Shown here: one piece after another, positions 1 to 8,218 of the stretch | Layout: every line of letters begins with the position of its first letter | Position numbering within the stretch: the first letter of the stretch is position 1 | The notes under the pieces: generated by a model | Seen by the model: only the letters and a program-made list of their open reading frames with translations | The model's database searches: none | What the model was told of the DNA's origin: nothing | Made by a program: the position numbers and the translations under genes | NCBI GenBank assembly: GCA_937942165.1 | Contig: CALDFW010000150.1 | Location: 1 to 38,832 of the forward strand | Source of the DNA: an uncultured bacterium | GTDB lineage: Bacteria > Latescibacterota > UBA2968 > UBA8231 | DNA: 38,832 bases | Direction of reading: 5' to 3'

Positions 1-635
1 AGGTTGATAGTGAACATTCGCCGCTTTGTGCTGCCGCCAAAGGCCGCGTGCTTGGTGTTGTGGTTAAAGCACACTAGGTCGCCCGGCTGCGTTTCTAGCG
101 CTACGGCCGGCACGTCGCGTCCTTCCAGCCCCCACTGATCGGGACTGTGGCGGATCTGCTCCTGCAGGGATGCAGCATAGCCATCTCCGTCGCGGTGGCT
201 GCCCGGAATCACGCGCAGCGCGCCGCTGTCGCGCGTGAGCGGATCCAAGTAAAACGCGATCTTAAGATGCTGTGGTTTGCCCTTGTGGTGCCAACCGTCG
301 GAGTGCCAGCCCGTATCGCCAACGTAGTAGTTTCCATCGCTGCCCATATAGTTGAAATCCTCACCGAGCAGGGTGGCAGCCAGCGCGCGAATGCGCGGGT
401 CGTCTATGAGCGAAGAGAGCGCGGCGCTCTGATCGATAAAAGGCACGATGCACGAACGGGCCTCGCCCGCGTGCGGCTGGCCGTTATGCCCGCCGCCGCG
501 CTCGCTCCAAACGGCCTTGAAGGCCTCTGTAATTTCGTCGATGCGGTCGGCCATCAGACCGGGAAAACCAAGGTAGCCGAAGGTTTCGAAAAAGCGGACT
601 TGCTGCTCGCTGAGCGAAAAAGCACTGTCGTTCAT
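1..635 (-). CDS. Phytanoyl-CoA dioxygenase (PhyH) family protein, C-terminus cut by window edge
   Basis: Predicted non-heme Fe(II)/2-oxoglutarate oxygenase; the substrate is unknown. The reading frame is open from the ATG at 635 to the window edge (211 codons visible). The iron site is intact: His111-x-Asp113 in the motif GWHSDGWHH, and a distal His196 in NHNTKHAAFGG, followed by Arg205/206, which would bind 2-oxoglutarate. The family motif IPGSH is at 143-147. A GGAG ribosome site lies about 9 bases upstream of the ATG. It follows the enolase-superfamily gene at 701-1924 on the same strand after 65 bases, so the two are probably co-transcribed. PhyH-type and enolase-type genes expanded together suggest catabolism of small organic molecules, but the reaction cannot be assigned. 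Confidence 0.9.
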   Translation of the reverse strand, partial: MNDSAFSLSEQQVRFFETFGYLGFPGLMADRIDEITEAFKAVWSERGGGHNGQPHAGEARSCIVPFIDQSAALSSLIDDPRIRALAATLLGEDFNYMGSDGNYYVGDTGWHSDGWHHKGKPQHLKIAFYLDPLTRDSGALRVIPGSHRDGDGYAASLQEQIRHSPDQWGLEGRDVPAVALETQPGDLVCFNHNTKHAAFGGSTKRRMFTIN

Positions 636-700
636 CGTTGTGCTCCACGTGGGTAAAATGGGTGCGTTGCTGCGCGTATTCACCAGAATTGCGCTGGAAA

Positions 701-1924
701 CTAAACGCTTATGGTTTGCTGTGCCAACGTCAACTCGGCTAGGCGTGCTTCGTCTAGTTCCACGCCGAGGCCCGGCTCGTCCCCTACTTCAATCGAACCC
801 TTCTGCGGTGTGGGAGCGCGCCGGCACAGCGCTGGTCCTAACGGACTCTCGGCAAAGTGAGACGGATACTCAGAGACGAGAAAATTGGCGGTGGCCGCGC
901 CGACGTGCAGTCCGGCCGCCAGATGCAGCGGCGTAGAGATGCTTACGTGCGACGCCCAGCCGATGCCGAATGCGTCGGCCAGCTGCGCGATGCGCCAGGT
1001 TTCGCTAATGCCGCCGGCTCGACAGACGTCGGGCAGCAGCACGTCGCACTGGCGGTTCAGCAGGCGATCGCGCACACCGTAGCGATTGCACTCGGTCTCG
1101 CCCATGGCGATGCGCAGGCCCGGCGTGCCTTCCGTCAGGCGCGCGTAGCCGTCGCGCTCTTCGGGCACCAGGGGATCTTCAAACCACTCGACGTTTCCCA
1201 AGTCTTGCAAGAAGCGAGCAAAGGTCAGAGCGTCGGCCAGATCGAATGCACCGTGCGCGTCGACTAGCAGGCGTCCGCGTGTCCCTATGGCCTCGGACAG
1301 CGGGCGCACGACGTCCATCTGTTCCTGCAAGCTGCCCCGTCCGCAGGAACACTTGAGGGCGTTAAAGCCCTGCGCTAGGGCCTGCTCGATTGTTTCTAGA
1401 CGGTCCTCTTGAGTGGCGCCCGGCACGCCGGACGAATAGGCAGGTAGCCTCGTGTTAAACGCGCCGCCCAAGAGCATCCATACGGGCTCTTGGCGATAGT
1501 GACCGAGCAGATCCCACAGGGCGATATCCACCCCGGAAATGGCTTCGGCCGTAAAGCCCTGCGTGTGAGAGCGCAGGCGCATAGAGGAAAACATTTGCTC
1601 CCAGAGCGGGGCGATGTGCCGTGCGTCTTGGCCGACAATGATCGGCGCCAGCAGGTCAGTAACGACGGTCTGCGCCACGCGCGGTACGACCGGTGCGTGC
1701 GCTTCGCCCCAGCCGCGCAGGCCGCTGTCGCTCTCTACGCAGACTAGGAGCGTGGAGCGGTCGCGTGGGTAGACGCAGCGGTGGCGCTCATCGAGGCGGC
1801 CGCGGTAGCCCGAAGTGTCTGCGGCGCGTTCGGGCAAGACGAGCCCGGCCGTCTCTTCGTAGGTAGTCTGTCCCGACAGCTTTGCCGTGGACAGTAGGTA
1901 GGTGTGGACCGCTTTTATCCTCAT
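701..1924 (-). CDS. Mandelate racemase/muconate lactonizing enzyme-like protein (enolase superfamily)
   Basis: A 407-residue two-domain enolase-superfamily protein. The N-terminal capping domain occupies about 1-135 (GWGEAH at 71-76) and the barrel domain follows. Metal ligands are present as Asp222 (VDAHGAF), Glu249 (WFEDPL) and Glu276 (MGETE). The His326/Asp299 dyad (WASHVS, LPDVCRAGG) is also present. The usual KxK on the second barrel strand reads KCS (191-193), so the second lysine base is replaced by serine. Such proteins abstract a proton alpha to a carboxylate and racemise or dehydrate sugar acids; the exact substrate is unclear. The ATG at 1924 follows GCGGAGG with 6-base spacing. 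It is probably the first gene of an operon with the PhyH gene, and it diverges from a second family member at 2077. Confidence 0.9.
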   Translation of the reverse strand: MRIKAVHTYLLSTAKLSGQTTYEETAGLVLPERAADTSGYRGRLDERHRCVYPRDRSTLLVCVESDSGLRGWGEAHAPVVPRVAQTVVTDLLAPIIVGQDARHIAPLWEQMFSSMRLRSHTQGFTAEAISGVDIALWDLLGHYRQEPVWMLLGGAFNTRLPAYSSGVPGATQEDRLETIEQALAQGFNALKCSCGRGSLQEQMDVVRPLSEAIGTRGRLLVDAHGAFDLADALTFARFLQDLGNVEWFEDPLVPEERDGYARLTEGTPGLRIAMGETECNRYGVRDRLLNRQCDVLLPDVCRAGGISETWRIAQLADAFGIGWASHVSISTPLHLAAGLHVGAATANFLVSEYPSHFAESPLGPALCRRAPTPQKGSIEVGDEPGLGVELDEARLAELTLAQQTISV

Positions 1925-2062
1925 GCATAGCCTCCGCTTTCTTGCTGCAAACTACGCATAGGCCCGCACCCCATCAAGCGAGTATAGCCCTGCCGTAGGC
2001 GCCGCTTATGAGCAGGGGATAGATGCAAAGGCCGTTGCACCCTATCTTTGCGGCATTGCATC

Positions 2063-2070
2063 AGAGGAGG
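2063..2070 (+). promoter_or_regulatory. Ribosome binding site that sets a GTG start
   Basis: AGAGGAGG lies 6 bases before the GTG at 2077. The frame stays open upstream to an ATG at 2023, but that extension (MQRPLHPIFAALHQ...) does not resemble the family. The enolase-superfamily N-terminus (KITQVDLYEVE) begins right at the GTG. Confidence 0.75.
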
Positions 2071-2076
2071 TGCCAC

Positions 2077-3081
2077 GTGAAGATAACGCAGGTCGATCTA
2101 TACGAAGTGGAAATACCGCCGATTACACCCATCGCACGCTACTTTCCCAAGATATATGATATCACGCTGTGCCGGGTGCAGACGGATGAAGGGTTGGTGG
2201 GATGGGGCGAGTACCAGGGCACGCGCGCCGCCCATGCGGCTACTGCCGAAGCATTGGTCGGACAAGATCCGCTGGGGTTGGACCCCTTTGCCCAGCCCGA
2301 TGCGTTCACCTGTGCTTTGCTCGATATTTCCGGGCGTGCCTACGGTCTGCCGCTACATCGCTTTTTTGGTCAGCAGGTGCGCGATCGCGTGCCCGTTTCT
2401 TACTGGTCGTGTCCCATGGAACCGCACGAAACGGCGGCCGAAGCAGAAGTGGGCCAGCGCCTTGGGTTTAAAAACCATAAGCTCAAAGCGCGCTCGTGGA
2501 ACATTGTTGAGACGGCGCGCCAGATGAAAGAGGCGACCGGACCAGAGTACACGATAGGCGTCGATCCCAACACGCAGTTTGCCCTATTGCCCACGGCAGC
2601 GCGACTAGCAGACGAGCTGGAAGCCGTTGGCACGGTCGCCGTCTTTGAAGACCCCATGTTGAAGAACAACCTCGAATGGTATCGCATGCTGCGCGAGAAG
2701 ACGCACATCCCCATCGCACTGCACTTGGGCGCGCCGACCGGCGTGCTGGCCGCGCTTAAAGCCGAATGTATCGATTACGTCAATTTGGGGGGGTCGGCTG
2801 CTCAGGTCCGCAAAGCCGCAGCGCTAGCCGAAGCGGCGGACGTGCCTTGCTGGATACAGATGGGTGGGTTGTGCACGGGCATATTAGCCGCGTATTCGGT
2901 GCACCTGCAGGCGACCTTGCCCAACGCGACCTTGCCGTGCGACGAACTGCCCTTCACGCGCGAGGCCGATGTGTTGGCCGGCGGATTGGATTTGTCCGAG
3001 GGGCACTTCACCGTGCCGACGGGTCCGGGTCTGGGCATCGAAGTGGATATGGGCGTTATCGAGCGCTATCGCGTCGCTTAG
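2077..3081 (+). CDS. Divergent enolase-superfamily protein with incomplete active site
   Basis: A 334-residue protein with the mandelate-racemase-type fold: capping domain about 1-110, barrel 110-310. The second-strand KxK is intact (Lys135, Lys137 in HKLKAR), and two metal ligands are visible (Asp163 in GVDPN, Glu191 in VFEDPM). Where the third metal-binding Glu is expected (normally ALGE), the sequence is ALHLGAP at 214-220. Where the catalytic His is expected, it reads WIQMGG (259-264). It may therefore use a different metal site or chemistry, or act as a lyase using only the lysines. Start chosen at GTG 2077 because of the strong ribosome site. It lies 39 bases before the hexosaminidase gene on the same strand and probably shares its transcript, which suggests a carbohydrate-derived substrate. 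Confidence 0.85.
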   Translation: MKITQVDLYEVEIPPITPIARYFPKIYDITLCRVQTDEGLVGWGEYQGTRAAHAATAEALVGQDPLGLDPFAQPDAFTCALLDISGRAYGLPLHRFFGQQVRDRVPVSYWSCPMEPHETAAEAEVGQRLGFKNHKLKARSWNIVETARQMKEATGPEYTIGVDPNTQFALLPTAARLADELEAVGTVAVFEDPMLKNNLEWYRMLREKTHIPIALHLGAPTGVLAALKAECIDYVNLGGSAAQVRKAAALAEAADVPCWIQMGGLCTGILAAYSVHLQATLPNATLPCDELPFTREADVLAGGLDLSEGHFTVPTGPGLGIEVDMGVIERYRVA

Positions 3082-3120
3082 AACACGCGCTGCGCACACT
3101 ACAACACACAGGGGAAACAC

Positions 3121-4599
3121 ATGAGCCTATCGATTATACCACAGCCGGTTAGCGTCGAAGAGCGCGACGGCACCTACGCGCTGCACAGCGGTCAGTCTAT
3201 TACCGCACGCGGGGCGGCCAGCGCGGCCCTGCCCGCCGTACAGGGGCTACTGGCCGATGCCGGCATTGTGCTAGAGACGGCCGACGACGGTGGAGCCCTC
3301 GTCTTGGAAGAGAATGCAGCCCTACCCGACGAGGGGTACCAACTGTCCATCGATGAAGACGGATTGCGCTTGGCTGCAGCTTCGGCCGCCGGATTTTTCT
3401 ACGGCGCGCAGACGCTGCGCCAGCTGCTTCCCGTCGACGGCGCCGGCACGGCTCAGCTTCCCTGCGCGCAGATAGAGGACGCCCCGCGCTTTGCCTGGCG
3501 CGGTATGCATCTGGACGTGTGCCGCCATTTTTTTCCCGTCGACTTTGTGAAGCGCTACCTCGACTGGATGGCCCAACACAAGTACAACGTCTTTCACTGG
3601 CATCTGACCGAAGACCAGGGCTGGCGCTTGGCCGTGGATAAGTACCCCAAGCTGCAGGAAGTGAGTGCGTGGCGCACTGGAGAGGATGGATCGCAGTACG
3701 GCGGCTTTTACACGCCTAGTGACGTGCGCGAAGTCGTCGAATATGCGCGGCAGCGACACATACGCGTCGTGCCCGAAATCGAACTGCCCGGCCATGCACA
3801 GGCGGCCTTGGCCGCCTACCCCGAATACGCCTGCACGGACGGTCCGTTCGAGGTCGTAACGGAGTGGGGCGTATTCGACGAGGTCTTCTGCGCAGGTAAC
3901 GACGCTACGTTTCGCTTTTTAGAGGACGTCTTTGAAGAAGTGCTGGCGCTCTTTCCCGACGACTACGTGCACATCGGTGGCGACGAATGTCCCAAGACGC
4001 GCTGGAAGGCGTGTCCCCGCTGTCAGCAGCGCATGCGCGACGAGGGGTTAGAGAGCGAAGAGGAACTGCAGAGCTACTTTGTGCGCCACTTTGCCGCTTG
4101 GCTAGCGGCCCGCGGCAAAAAGCCCATTGGCTGGGACGAAATCTTGGAGGGCGGTCTGGCCAAAGAGGCGGCCGTTATGTCGTGGCGCGGCGAGCAGGGC
4201 GGCTTCGTGGCTGCATCGGCCGGTCACGATGTAGTAATGGCGCCGGAGACGCACGTCTACTTTGATCGCCGCCACTACGATCGTGAAGACGAGCGCGGTC
4301 GTCTAAGCGTCAATACGCTGGAAAACGTCTACTCCTACGAGCCAATCCCCGCCGAGCTGGACGCCGATCGAGCACATCACATTCTCGGCGTCGAAGGCAC
4401 GATGTGGACGGAGGGCACGCCGCAGCCGGAGGATATTGCCTATATGCTCTTTCCCCGCGTCGTGGCGCTGGCCGAAGTGGCGTGGTCGCCGCAGGAGGCG
4501 CGCGATTGGAACAGCTTCAGAGAGCGGCTGCGCGCCCACGGTGCGCGCCTGACAGCGGCCGGCATTGGCTACTATCCCGACGCCGGCGTTTGGGGCTAA
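3121..4599 (+). CDS. Beta-N-acetylhexosaminidase, glycoside hydrolase family 20
   Basis: A 492-residue GH20 enzyme that removes terminal N-acetylglucosamine or N-acetylgalactosamine from glycans by substrate-assisted catalysis. The small N-terminal alpha/beta domain spans about 1-120 and the catalytic barrel about 123-460. Signature motifs are WRGMHLDVCRHF (126-137, substrate Arg127), HWHLTEDQGWRL (159-170), PEIELPGH and HIGGDE (284-289) with the catalytic Asp288-Glu289 pair. I see no signal peptide (MSLSIIPQPV), so it probably acts in the cytoplasm on imported or recycled amino-sugar oligomers. AGGGGAAACAC precedes the ATG. It follows the enolase-superfamily gene at 2077 and converges on the PhyH gene at 4612 with only 12 bases between the stops. 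Confidence 0.95.
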   Translation: MSLSIIPQPVSVEERDGTYALHSGQSITARGAASAALPAVQGLLADAGIVLETADDGGALVLEENAALPDEGYQLSIDEDGLRLAAASAAGFFYGAQTLRQLLPVDGAGTAQLPCAQIEDAPRFAWRGMHLDVCRHFFPVDFVKRYLDWMAQHKYNVFHWHLTEDQGWRLAVDKYPKLQEVSAWRTGEDGSQYGGFYTPSDVREVVEYARQRHIRVVPEIELPGHAQAALAAYPEYACTDGPFEVVTEWGVFDEVFCAGNDATFRFLEDVFEEVLALFPDDYVHIGGDECPKTRWKACPRCQQRMRDEGLESEEELQSYFVRHFAAWLAARGKKPIGWDEILEGGLAKEAAVMSWRGEQGGFVAASAGHDVVMAPETHVYFDRRHYDREDERGRLSVNTLENVYSYEPIPAELDADRAHHILGVEGTMWTEGTPQPEDIAYMLFPRVVALAEVAWSPQEARDWNSFRERLRAHGARLTAAGIGYYPDAGVWG

Positions 4600-4611
4600 G
4601 CGGCCGAGCGC

Positions 4612-5409
4612 TCAGCCGAACTGCGGTACCTCGTTACGCGGATTTTCAGCCGGGCCGAAAGCCTGGTAGGCCAGGTTGAAGTAGCACTTTTGGCTCTCCG
4701 TCATCTGCGCAAAGGCCTCGGCGCTGGGACGGCGCGGTTCCTGGGCGTGGTAGATGGCGGCTCGGTCGTTGAATTTGTAGAACAGGCCGTAGCGCGGCTC
4801 GTCGTTTTGCCACGAGGCGGCGCCGTGTGCCAGCGTTTCGGTAAAGACAATGGCCGCTCCGCGCGGCGCGGCGATATTGCGCACGAGCGGCCCGCCAAAG
4901 GCAAAGAGCTCCCTGCGGTCTTCAGGCGGGATGGGGAAATCCGACTTGTGGCTGCCGGGCACGCAGGCAAACCCGCCGTCCGCTTCGCTGATGTTCTGTA
5001 GCGCGATGGATACGACCGTTAGCCCGGTGTAGATCTGGCCGTTGTGCACGTCGTAGCGAAAGTTAACGCGCCCGCCGCGGTGGCCGCCGTGCATTTCAAA
5101 GGGCGGACAGTCCCTGTGGCGCACAAAGCTGTAGCAGCTCTCGCAGCGCAGGTGCGAGCCAATGATTTCCGTCAGCACATCGGTGATGGCGGGGTGGTCG
5201 ATCAGCTTGAGAAAAGGCTCGCCCGCCTCGTAGAGCCCAGCTGCGCTGTGCCAGGTGCCGTTGGCATCGTAGCCGTCAGGCGTCTTTTCCATGGGGCGCG
5301 CTCGTTCCTTGATCTTAGCGATGGCCAAGTCGCAGTCCGCTTCGCTCAGCACGTCTTCTATTACTAGGTAACCCTGCAAATCAAATAGATACTTCTGGCG
5401 CTCGTTCAT
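4612..5409 (-). CDS. PhyH-family protein with His-x-Gly instead of His-x-Asp
   Basis: A 265-residue protein of the phytanoyl-CoA dioxygenase family. The fold markers are the C-terminal VPGSH (150-154), the distal His195 in LAHGAASW and Arg206 in EPRYGLFYKFN, fitting an Fe/2-oxoglutarate enzyme. The proximal motif reads MHGGHRGG: His107 is followed by Gly at the position normally held by the iron-binding Asp/Glu. Loss of that carboxylate is known from Fe/2-oxoglutarate halogenases, where a halide takes its place. It also occurs in uncharacterised PhyH-like proteins, so no reaction is assigned. GGAG lies upstream of the ATG at 5409. It follows the cyclotransferase-like gene after 27 bases, probably as one transcript. 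Confidence 0.85.
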   Translation of the reverse strand: MNERQKYLFDLQGYLVIEDVLSEADCDLAIAKIKERARPMEKTPDGYDANGTWHSAAGLYEAGEPFLKLIDHPAITDVLTEIIGSHLRCESCYSFVRHRDCPPFEMHGGHRGGRVNFRYDVHNGQIYTGLTVVSIALQNISEADGGFACVPGSHKSDFPIPPEDRRELFAFGGPLVRNIAAPRGAAIVFTETLAHGAASWQNDEPRYGLFYKFNDRAAIYHAQEPRRPSAEAFAQMTESQKCYFNLAYQAFGPAENPRNEVPQFG

Positions 5410-5436
5410 CGGGCTTTTCTCCGCGAAAAGGGTGCG

Positions 5437-5865
5437 CTACGATCTGTGCGCTCCGCCTCTAAATAGGGGTTTACACTGCTTGAGAAAGGTGTCGTAGTCG
5501 CGCGTTCTAAACGCGTCTGGATCCCATGCCACGTTGCTGAGATGGTGCGCTTTTTCGGGCGGGATAATATAGGTCTGGGCCGGTACGATGCCGCTTTCGG
5601 TGTCCACGTCGACCGAAACGCGCCTGTAGAGATCGCCCTCGAAGAAGTCGAGGTGCTCCACGGCCGCTTGGTCGACGTCCTGATAGAGCTGTCCTTCTAC
5701 GGAAAGACCGGGTGCGGGGACAATGCCCGGGTAGTTGGCACCGCGCACGCGGTAGCGCGCGTAGTCCCTCAATACGGCGCTTTGCGAAGGGAAGAGCTTT
5801 CCCGTGACGGCCTGCATAATCTCGGTAAAGAGCAGCGAGCCGTAAGTAAAGATCGCGGTGGACAT
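5437..5865 (-). CDS. Gamma-glutamylcyclotransferase-like (AIG2/GGCT fold) protein
   Basis: A 142-residue cytoplasmic protein. It has the family's glycine loop YGSL (8-11) near the N-terminus and a conserved acidic residue Glu76 in LDFFEGDLYRR, the position of the catalytic glutamate in the family. GGCT-fold enzymes cyclise gamma-glutamyl amines to 5-oxoproline, but the family is broad and the substrate here is unknown. No strong Shine-Dalgarno is visible before the ATG at 5865, yet the homology begins right at the N-terminus (STAIFTYGSL). It lies just upstream of the His-x-Gly PhyH gene on the same strand. Confidence 0.88.
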   Translation of the reverse strand: MSTAIFTYGSLLFTEIMQAVTGKLFPSQSAVLRDYARYRVRGANYPGIVPAPGLSVEGQLYQDVDQAAVEHLDFFEGDLYRRVSVDVDTESGIVPAQTYIIPPEKAHHLSNVAWDPDAFRTRDYDTFLKQCKPLFRGGAHRS

Positions 5866-5975
5866 GGATGCGTTAGAATCGGGCGCTAGGGTGTGTGGGC
5901 CGCTGAGTAGCCGGCTTGAATGCTAAGGCCATATTCGTTAGGGATCAAGGTGCGGACTCGCTTTTGAGCAGGCGT

Positions 5976-7226
5976 CTACGGGCGCTCGGAAACGCCGAAA
6001 ACTTGCACCTTCTGCGCTTTGCCTTTAACCGAAACCTCATCAAGCGAGTCGAAGACATACTCGTTGGCCTCGGCCAGCTCACGCACCACAGTTTCGCTGA
6101 CCAACAGGGTGACGGAGAGGTCTTTAGTCACGCCCTCTAGACGCGAAGCGGTATTCACGCAATCACCAATCACCGTACCCTCCAAGCGTTCGGCAAAGCC
6201 CACGATGCCAGCAACCAGCGGTCCGGTATGGATGCCGATGCCAATGCGAATGGGGGGTCGGCCCTGCTCTGCGATGCGCGCATTGAACTGTGCCAAATGC
6301 TGTTCCATTTTTAAACCGGCTGCTACGGCGTCCCCGGGTGAGTTGGGAAATATCGCCATGATCGCATCGCCAATGTATTTATCAATAAAGCCACCATGCT
6401 CGCGAATAATAGGTGCCATTGTCCCTAAATAGTCGTTTACGAAGGCAAAGGTCTCGGAAGGGCTCATCGATTCGGAAAGCGGTGTAAAGTCGCGAATATC
6501 AGAGAAGAGCACCGTCATAGAGCCTTCTATCTGATCATCCAATTCTGTTTCGGTAATGGCCTCTTTGCCTAGAAGACGCAGGAATTGGCGCGGTACGAAC
6601 CGACTGTTTGCCTCCGCTAGCTTTTGTAACTGATTGTAGGCCGAAGCATTGTCGATGGCGGCTGCTACTTGGTTGGATACGATGGTCAGTATCTCCTCGT
6701 CCAATGCGTCAAAGGCATTGGCTTTCTCGCTTTCCACCGTATATACGCCGACGAGTTTGTCTTTGACCTGCAGGGGAATAGCGATCTGGCTATCGGCGTC
6801 TTTTAACGTGGGTAGAGCGTCGGCTTCTGCCCCTGCTGTTCGCTGCACGTAGCGTCGCCGCGTGCGCAGACCCATCATGCGCATGATCTTGCGTCGCTGT
6901 GCCACCGTGCCGATCACGCCTTTGCCCATGGGCACGGTCATACCGATGCCTTGATCTTCGTGGCCGTGGCTGGAGGCTACGCGTAACTGTGTATCTTCAC
7001 TCAGCAATATCATGCAGTGTTCGAAGCCAAAGACCTCGTGCATAAGGGACATGATATTGTCAAACAGCGTCTCCAAATCCAAGGTGTTGAGGATCTCGGA
7101 GGAGATAGTTTGAATGATTTTGATTTCGTCAGTTTTGCGACTGAGCTGATCGTTTAATTGATCAATCTTCTGTTGGTTCTCCGACATTTGCCGCTTTATT
7201 TCGTGCGACAGTCCGTTTTCGCTCAT
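5976..7226 (-). CDS. GAF-domain class III adenylate cyclase
   Basis: A 416-residue soluble signalling enzyme predicted to make cyclic AMP. It has an N-terminal coiled coil (about 8-45), a GAF sensor domain (about 46-195), a short linker helix and a class III cyclase domain (about 232-412). Catalytic residues are visible: metal-binding Asp243 (LFSDIRDFT) and Asp287 (DKYIGDAIMAIF), and transition-state Asn358 and Arg362 (NTASRLEG). Lys283 and Asp355 are the adenine-selecting pair, which favours ATP over GTP. The start overlaps the upstream split-barrel gene by 4 bases (ATGA), implying translational coupling. There is no membrane segment. The GAF domain may sense a small ligand, or signal together with the two flavin-type proteins encoded ahead of it. 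Confidence 0.93.
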   Translation of the reverse strand: MSENGLSHEIKRQMSENQQKIDQLNDQLSRKTDEIKIIQTISSEILNTLDLETLFDNIMSLMHEVFGFEHCMILLSEDTQLRVASSHGHEDQGIGMTVPMGKGVIGTVAQRRKIMRMMGLRTRRRYVQRTAGAEADALPTLKDADSQIAIPLQVKDKLVGVYTVESEKANAFDALDEEILTIVSNQVAAAIDNASAYNQLQKLAEANSRFVPRQFLRLLGKEAITETELDDQIEGSMTVLFSDIRDFTPLSESMSPSETFAFVNDYLGTMAPIIREHGGFIDKYIGDAIMAIFPNSPGDAVAAGLKMEQHLAQFNARIAEQGRPPIRIGIGIHTGPLVAGIVGFAERLEGTVIGDCVNTASRLEGVTKDLSVTLLVSETVVRELAEANEYVFDSLDEVSVKGKAQKVQVFGVSERP

Positions 7227-7639
7227 AGCGATTGGGCAGGGCGTTGGGCTTCGGTCAAATGAGAGACCGAATGCACCTTAAACACGTAGGCACTCTGCAG
7301 TTTAAACACATCTTCCATATTCGACATGGATGCGATGGCGGCTAGCTGCATGTCCATCTCGTCGAACAGAGCCCCTTCTGTTTCAGTGCGCACGTGTTCT
7401 ATTTCTAGAACCCACATGCGATTGTCTGCAGGGTGTATCACTTGGACGACGGCGTGCTTATTATTCTGCAAGTTGCGGAATGTCTTGGAGAAAAACTGAT
7501 TCGAGATTGCTACGTGTGTCTCGTCAACGGGGTAGACTTGGCTCACACAAGTACAGTTGGGAATATTTTCATCTGAAGTCGTTACAATCCACGCTGGAAC
7601 AATGCCCTGCAGAGCGGGTATGAGGTCTTCGGTTATCAT
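7223..7639 (-). CDS. Pyridoxamine-5'-phosphate-oxidase-like split-barrel protein (putative FMN binder), second of pair
   Basis: A 138-residue protein resembling the FMN-binding split-barrel family: PAWIVTTSDENIPNCTCVSQVYPVDETHVAISNQ is the typical first half, followed by SKTFRNLQNNKHAVVQVIHP and a strand ending in VFKVHSVSH. Such proteins bind FMN, F420 or heme; many are not true pyridoxamine oxidases. Both ends overlap neighbours by 4 bases (upstream stop at 7636, downstream start at 7226), so all three genes form a tight operon. The context suggests a sensor or partner for the adenylate cyclase rather than vitamin B6 metabolism. Which cofactor it binds cannot be read from the sequence. Confidence 0.82.
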   Translation of the reverse strand: MITEDLIPALQGIVPAWIVTTSDENIPNCTCVSQVYPVDETHVAISNQFFSKTFRNLQNNKHAVVQVIHPADNRMWVLEIEHVRTETEGALFDEMDMQLAAIASMSNMEDVFKLQSAYVFKVHSVSHLTEAQRPAQSL

Positions 7640-8118
7640 AAGAGCTTTGCTCCTGCGCGATTCCCAGGCGTTTGGTCATATACATTGAGAACCTGAATGT
7701 GAAAGGCCTTAGCAGGACGCGTGACCATGCGCTTCCAGCTTTCCCCGCCTTCTTCCCCAAAGAACATGGAAACCGTTTCCCCGGAGCGCGCTAGCATCGT
7801 ATCACAGAGCTCAAGGTCGCTGTCGCTCGCCTCTTCGACGTGCGTGCAGACACCGACAAACTGACGCGTTTCGAAGTTGCTGATATCGCCGACGGTGACA
7901 GCGATGTTGTTGTTTTCCTGTACATCATTCAGAATGGAATGCGCTACAACTTCGGGGATGAACACAACAACGCTATTTGTTTTTTCTCCACACCGAATGC
8001 CTTGGGCGCGCGCGAAATGAGGCCGCTTGTGCTCGTTACTTGAGCCGACCACCATCGATACGGGGCCATCAAACAAAGCCAAGACTTCCGGCTGTGAAGA
8101 CAGATCTAATTCGCTCAC
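7636..8118 (-). CDS. Pyridoxamine-5'-phosphate-oxidase-like split-barrel protein, first of pair
   Basis: A 160-residue protein related in fold to its downstream neighbour but divergent from it. PVSMVVGSSNEHKRPHFARAQGIRC and the segment NNNIAVTVGDISNFETRQFVGV match the flavin split-barrel pattern of a strand pair, a hydrophobic dimer strand and a 'FETRQF' turn. The C-terminus has FHIQVLNVYDQTPG. GGGGAG lies 8 bases before the GTG at 8118; a TTG at 8121 with 5-base spacing is an alternative start. It is the first gene of the trio that ends with the adenylate cyclase. The pair may form a heterodimer, since split-barrel proteins normally dimerise; that is inference. Confidence 0.8.
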   Translation of the reverse strand: MSELDLSSQPEVLALFDGPVSMVVGSSNEHKRPHFARAQGIRCGEKTNSVVVFIPEVVAHSILNDVQENNNIAVTVGDISNFETRQFVGVCTHVEEASDSDLELCDTMLARSGETVSMFFGEEGGESWKRMVTRPAKAFHIQVLNVYDQTPGNRAGAKLL

Positions 8119-8218
8119 CAACTACACTCCCCATGGTTAACGTTCTGTTGTCGGAGGATTTCTGTATTCGTCAATAAGTAGTAAGAAAAAGTGAAAAGGA
8201 AGGCAACTTATTGGTGCG

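Noticed and set aside
8122-8218. TTGACG on the minus strand as a -35 box for the cyclase operon
   Set aside because: The hexamer 17 bases downstream (ACAACA) is a poor -10 match, so I did not list it as a promoter.
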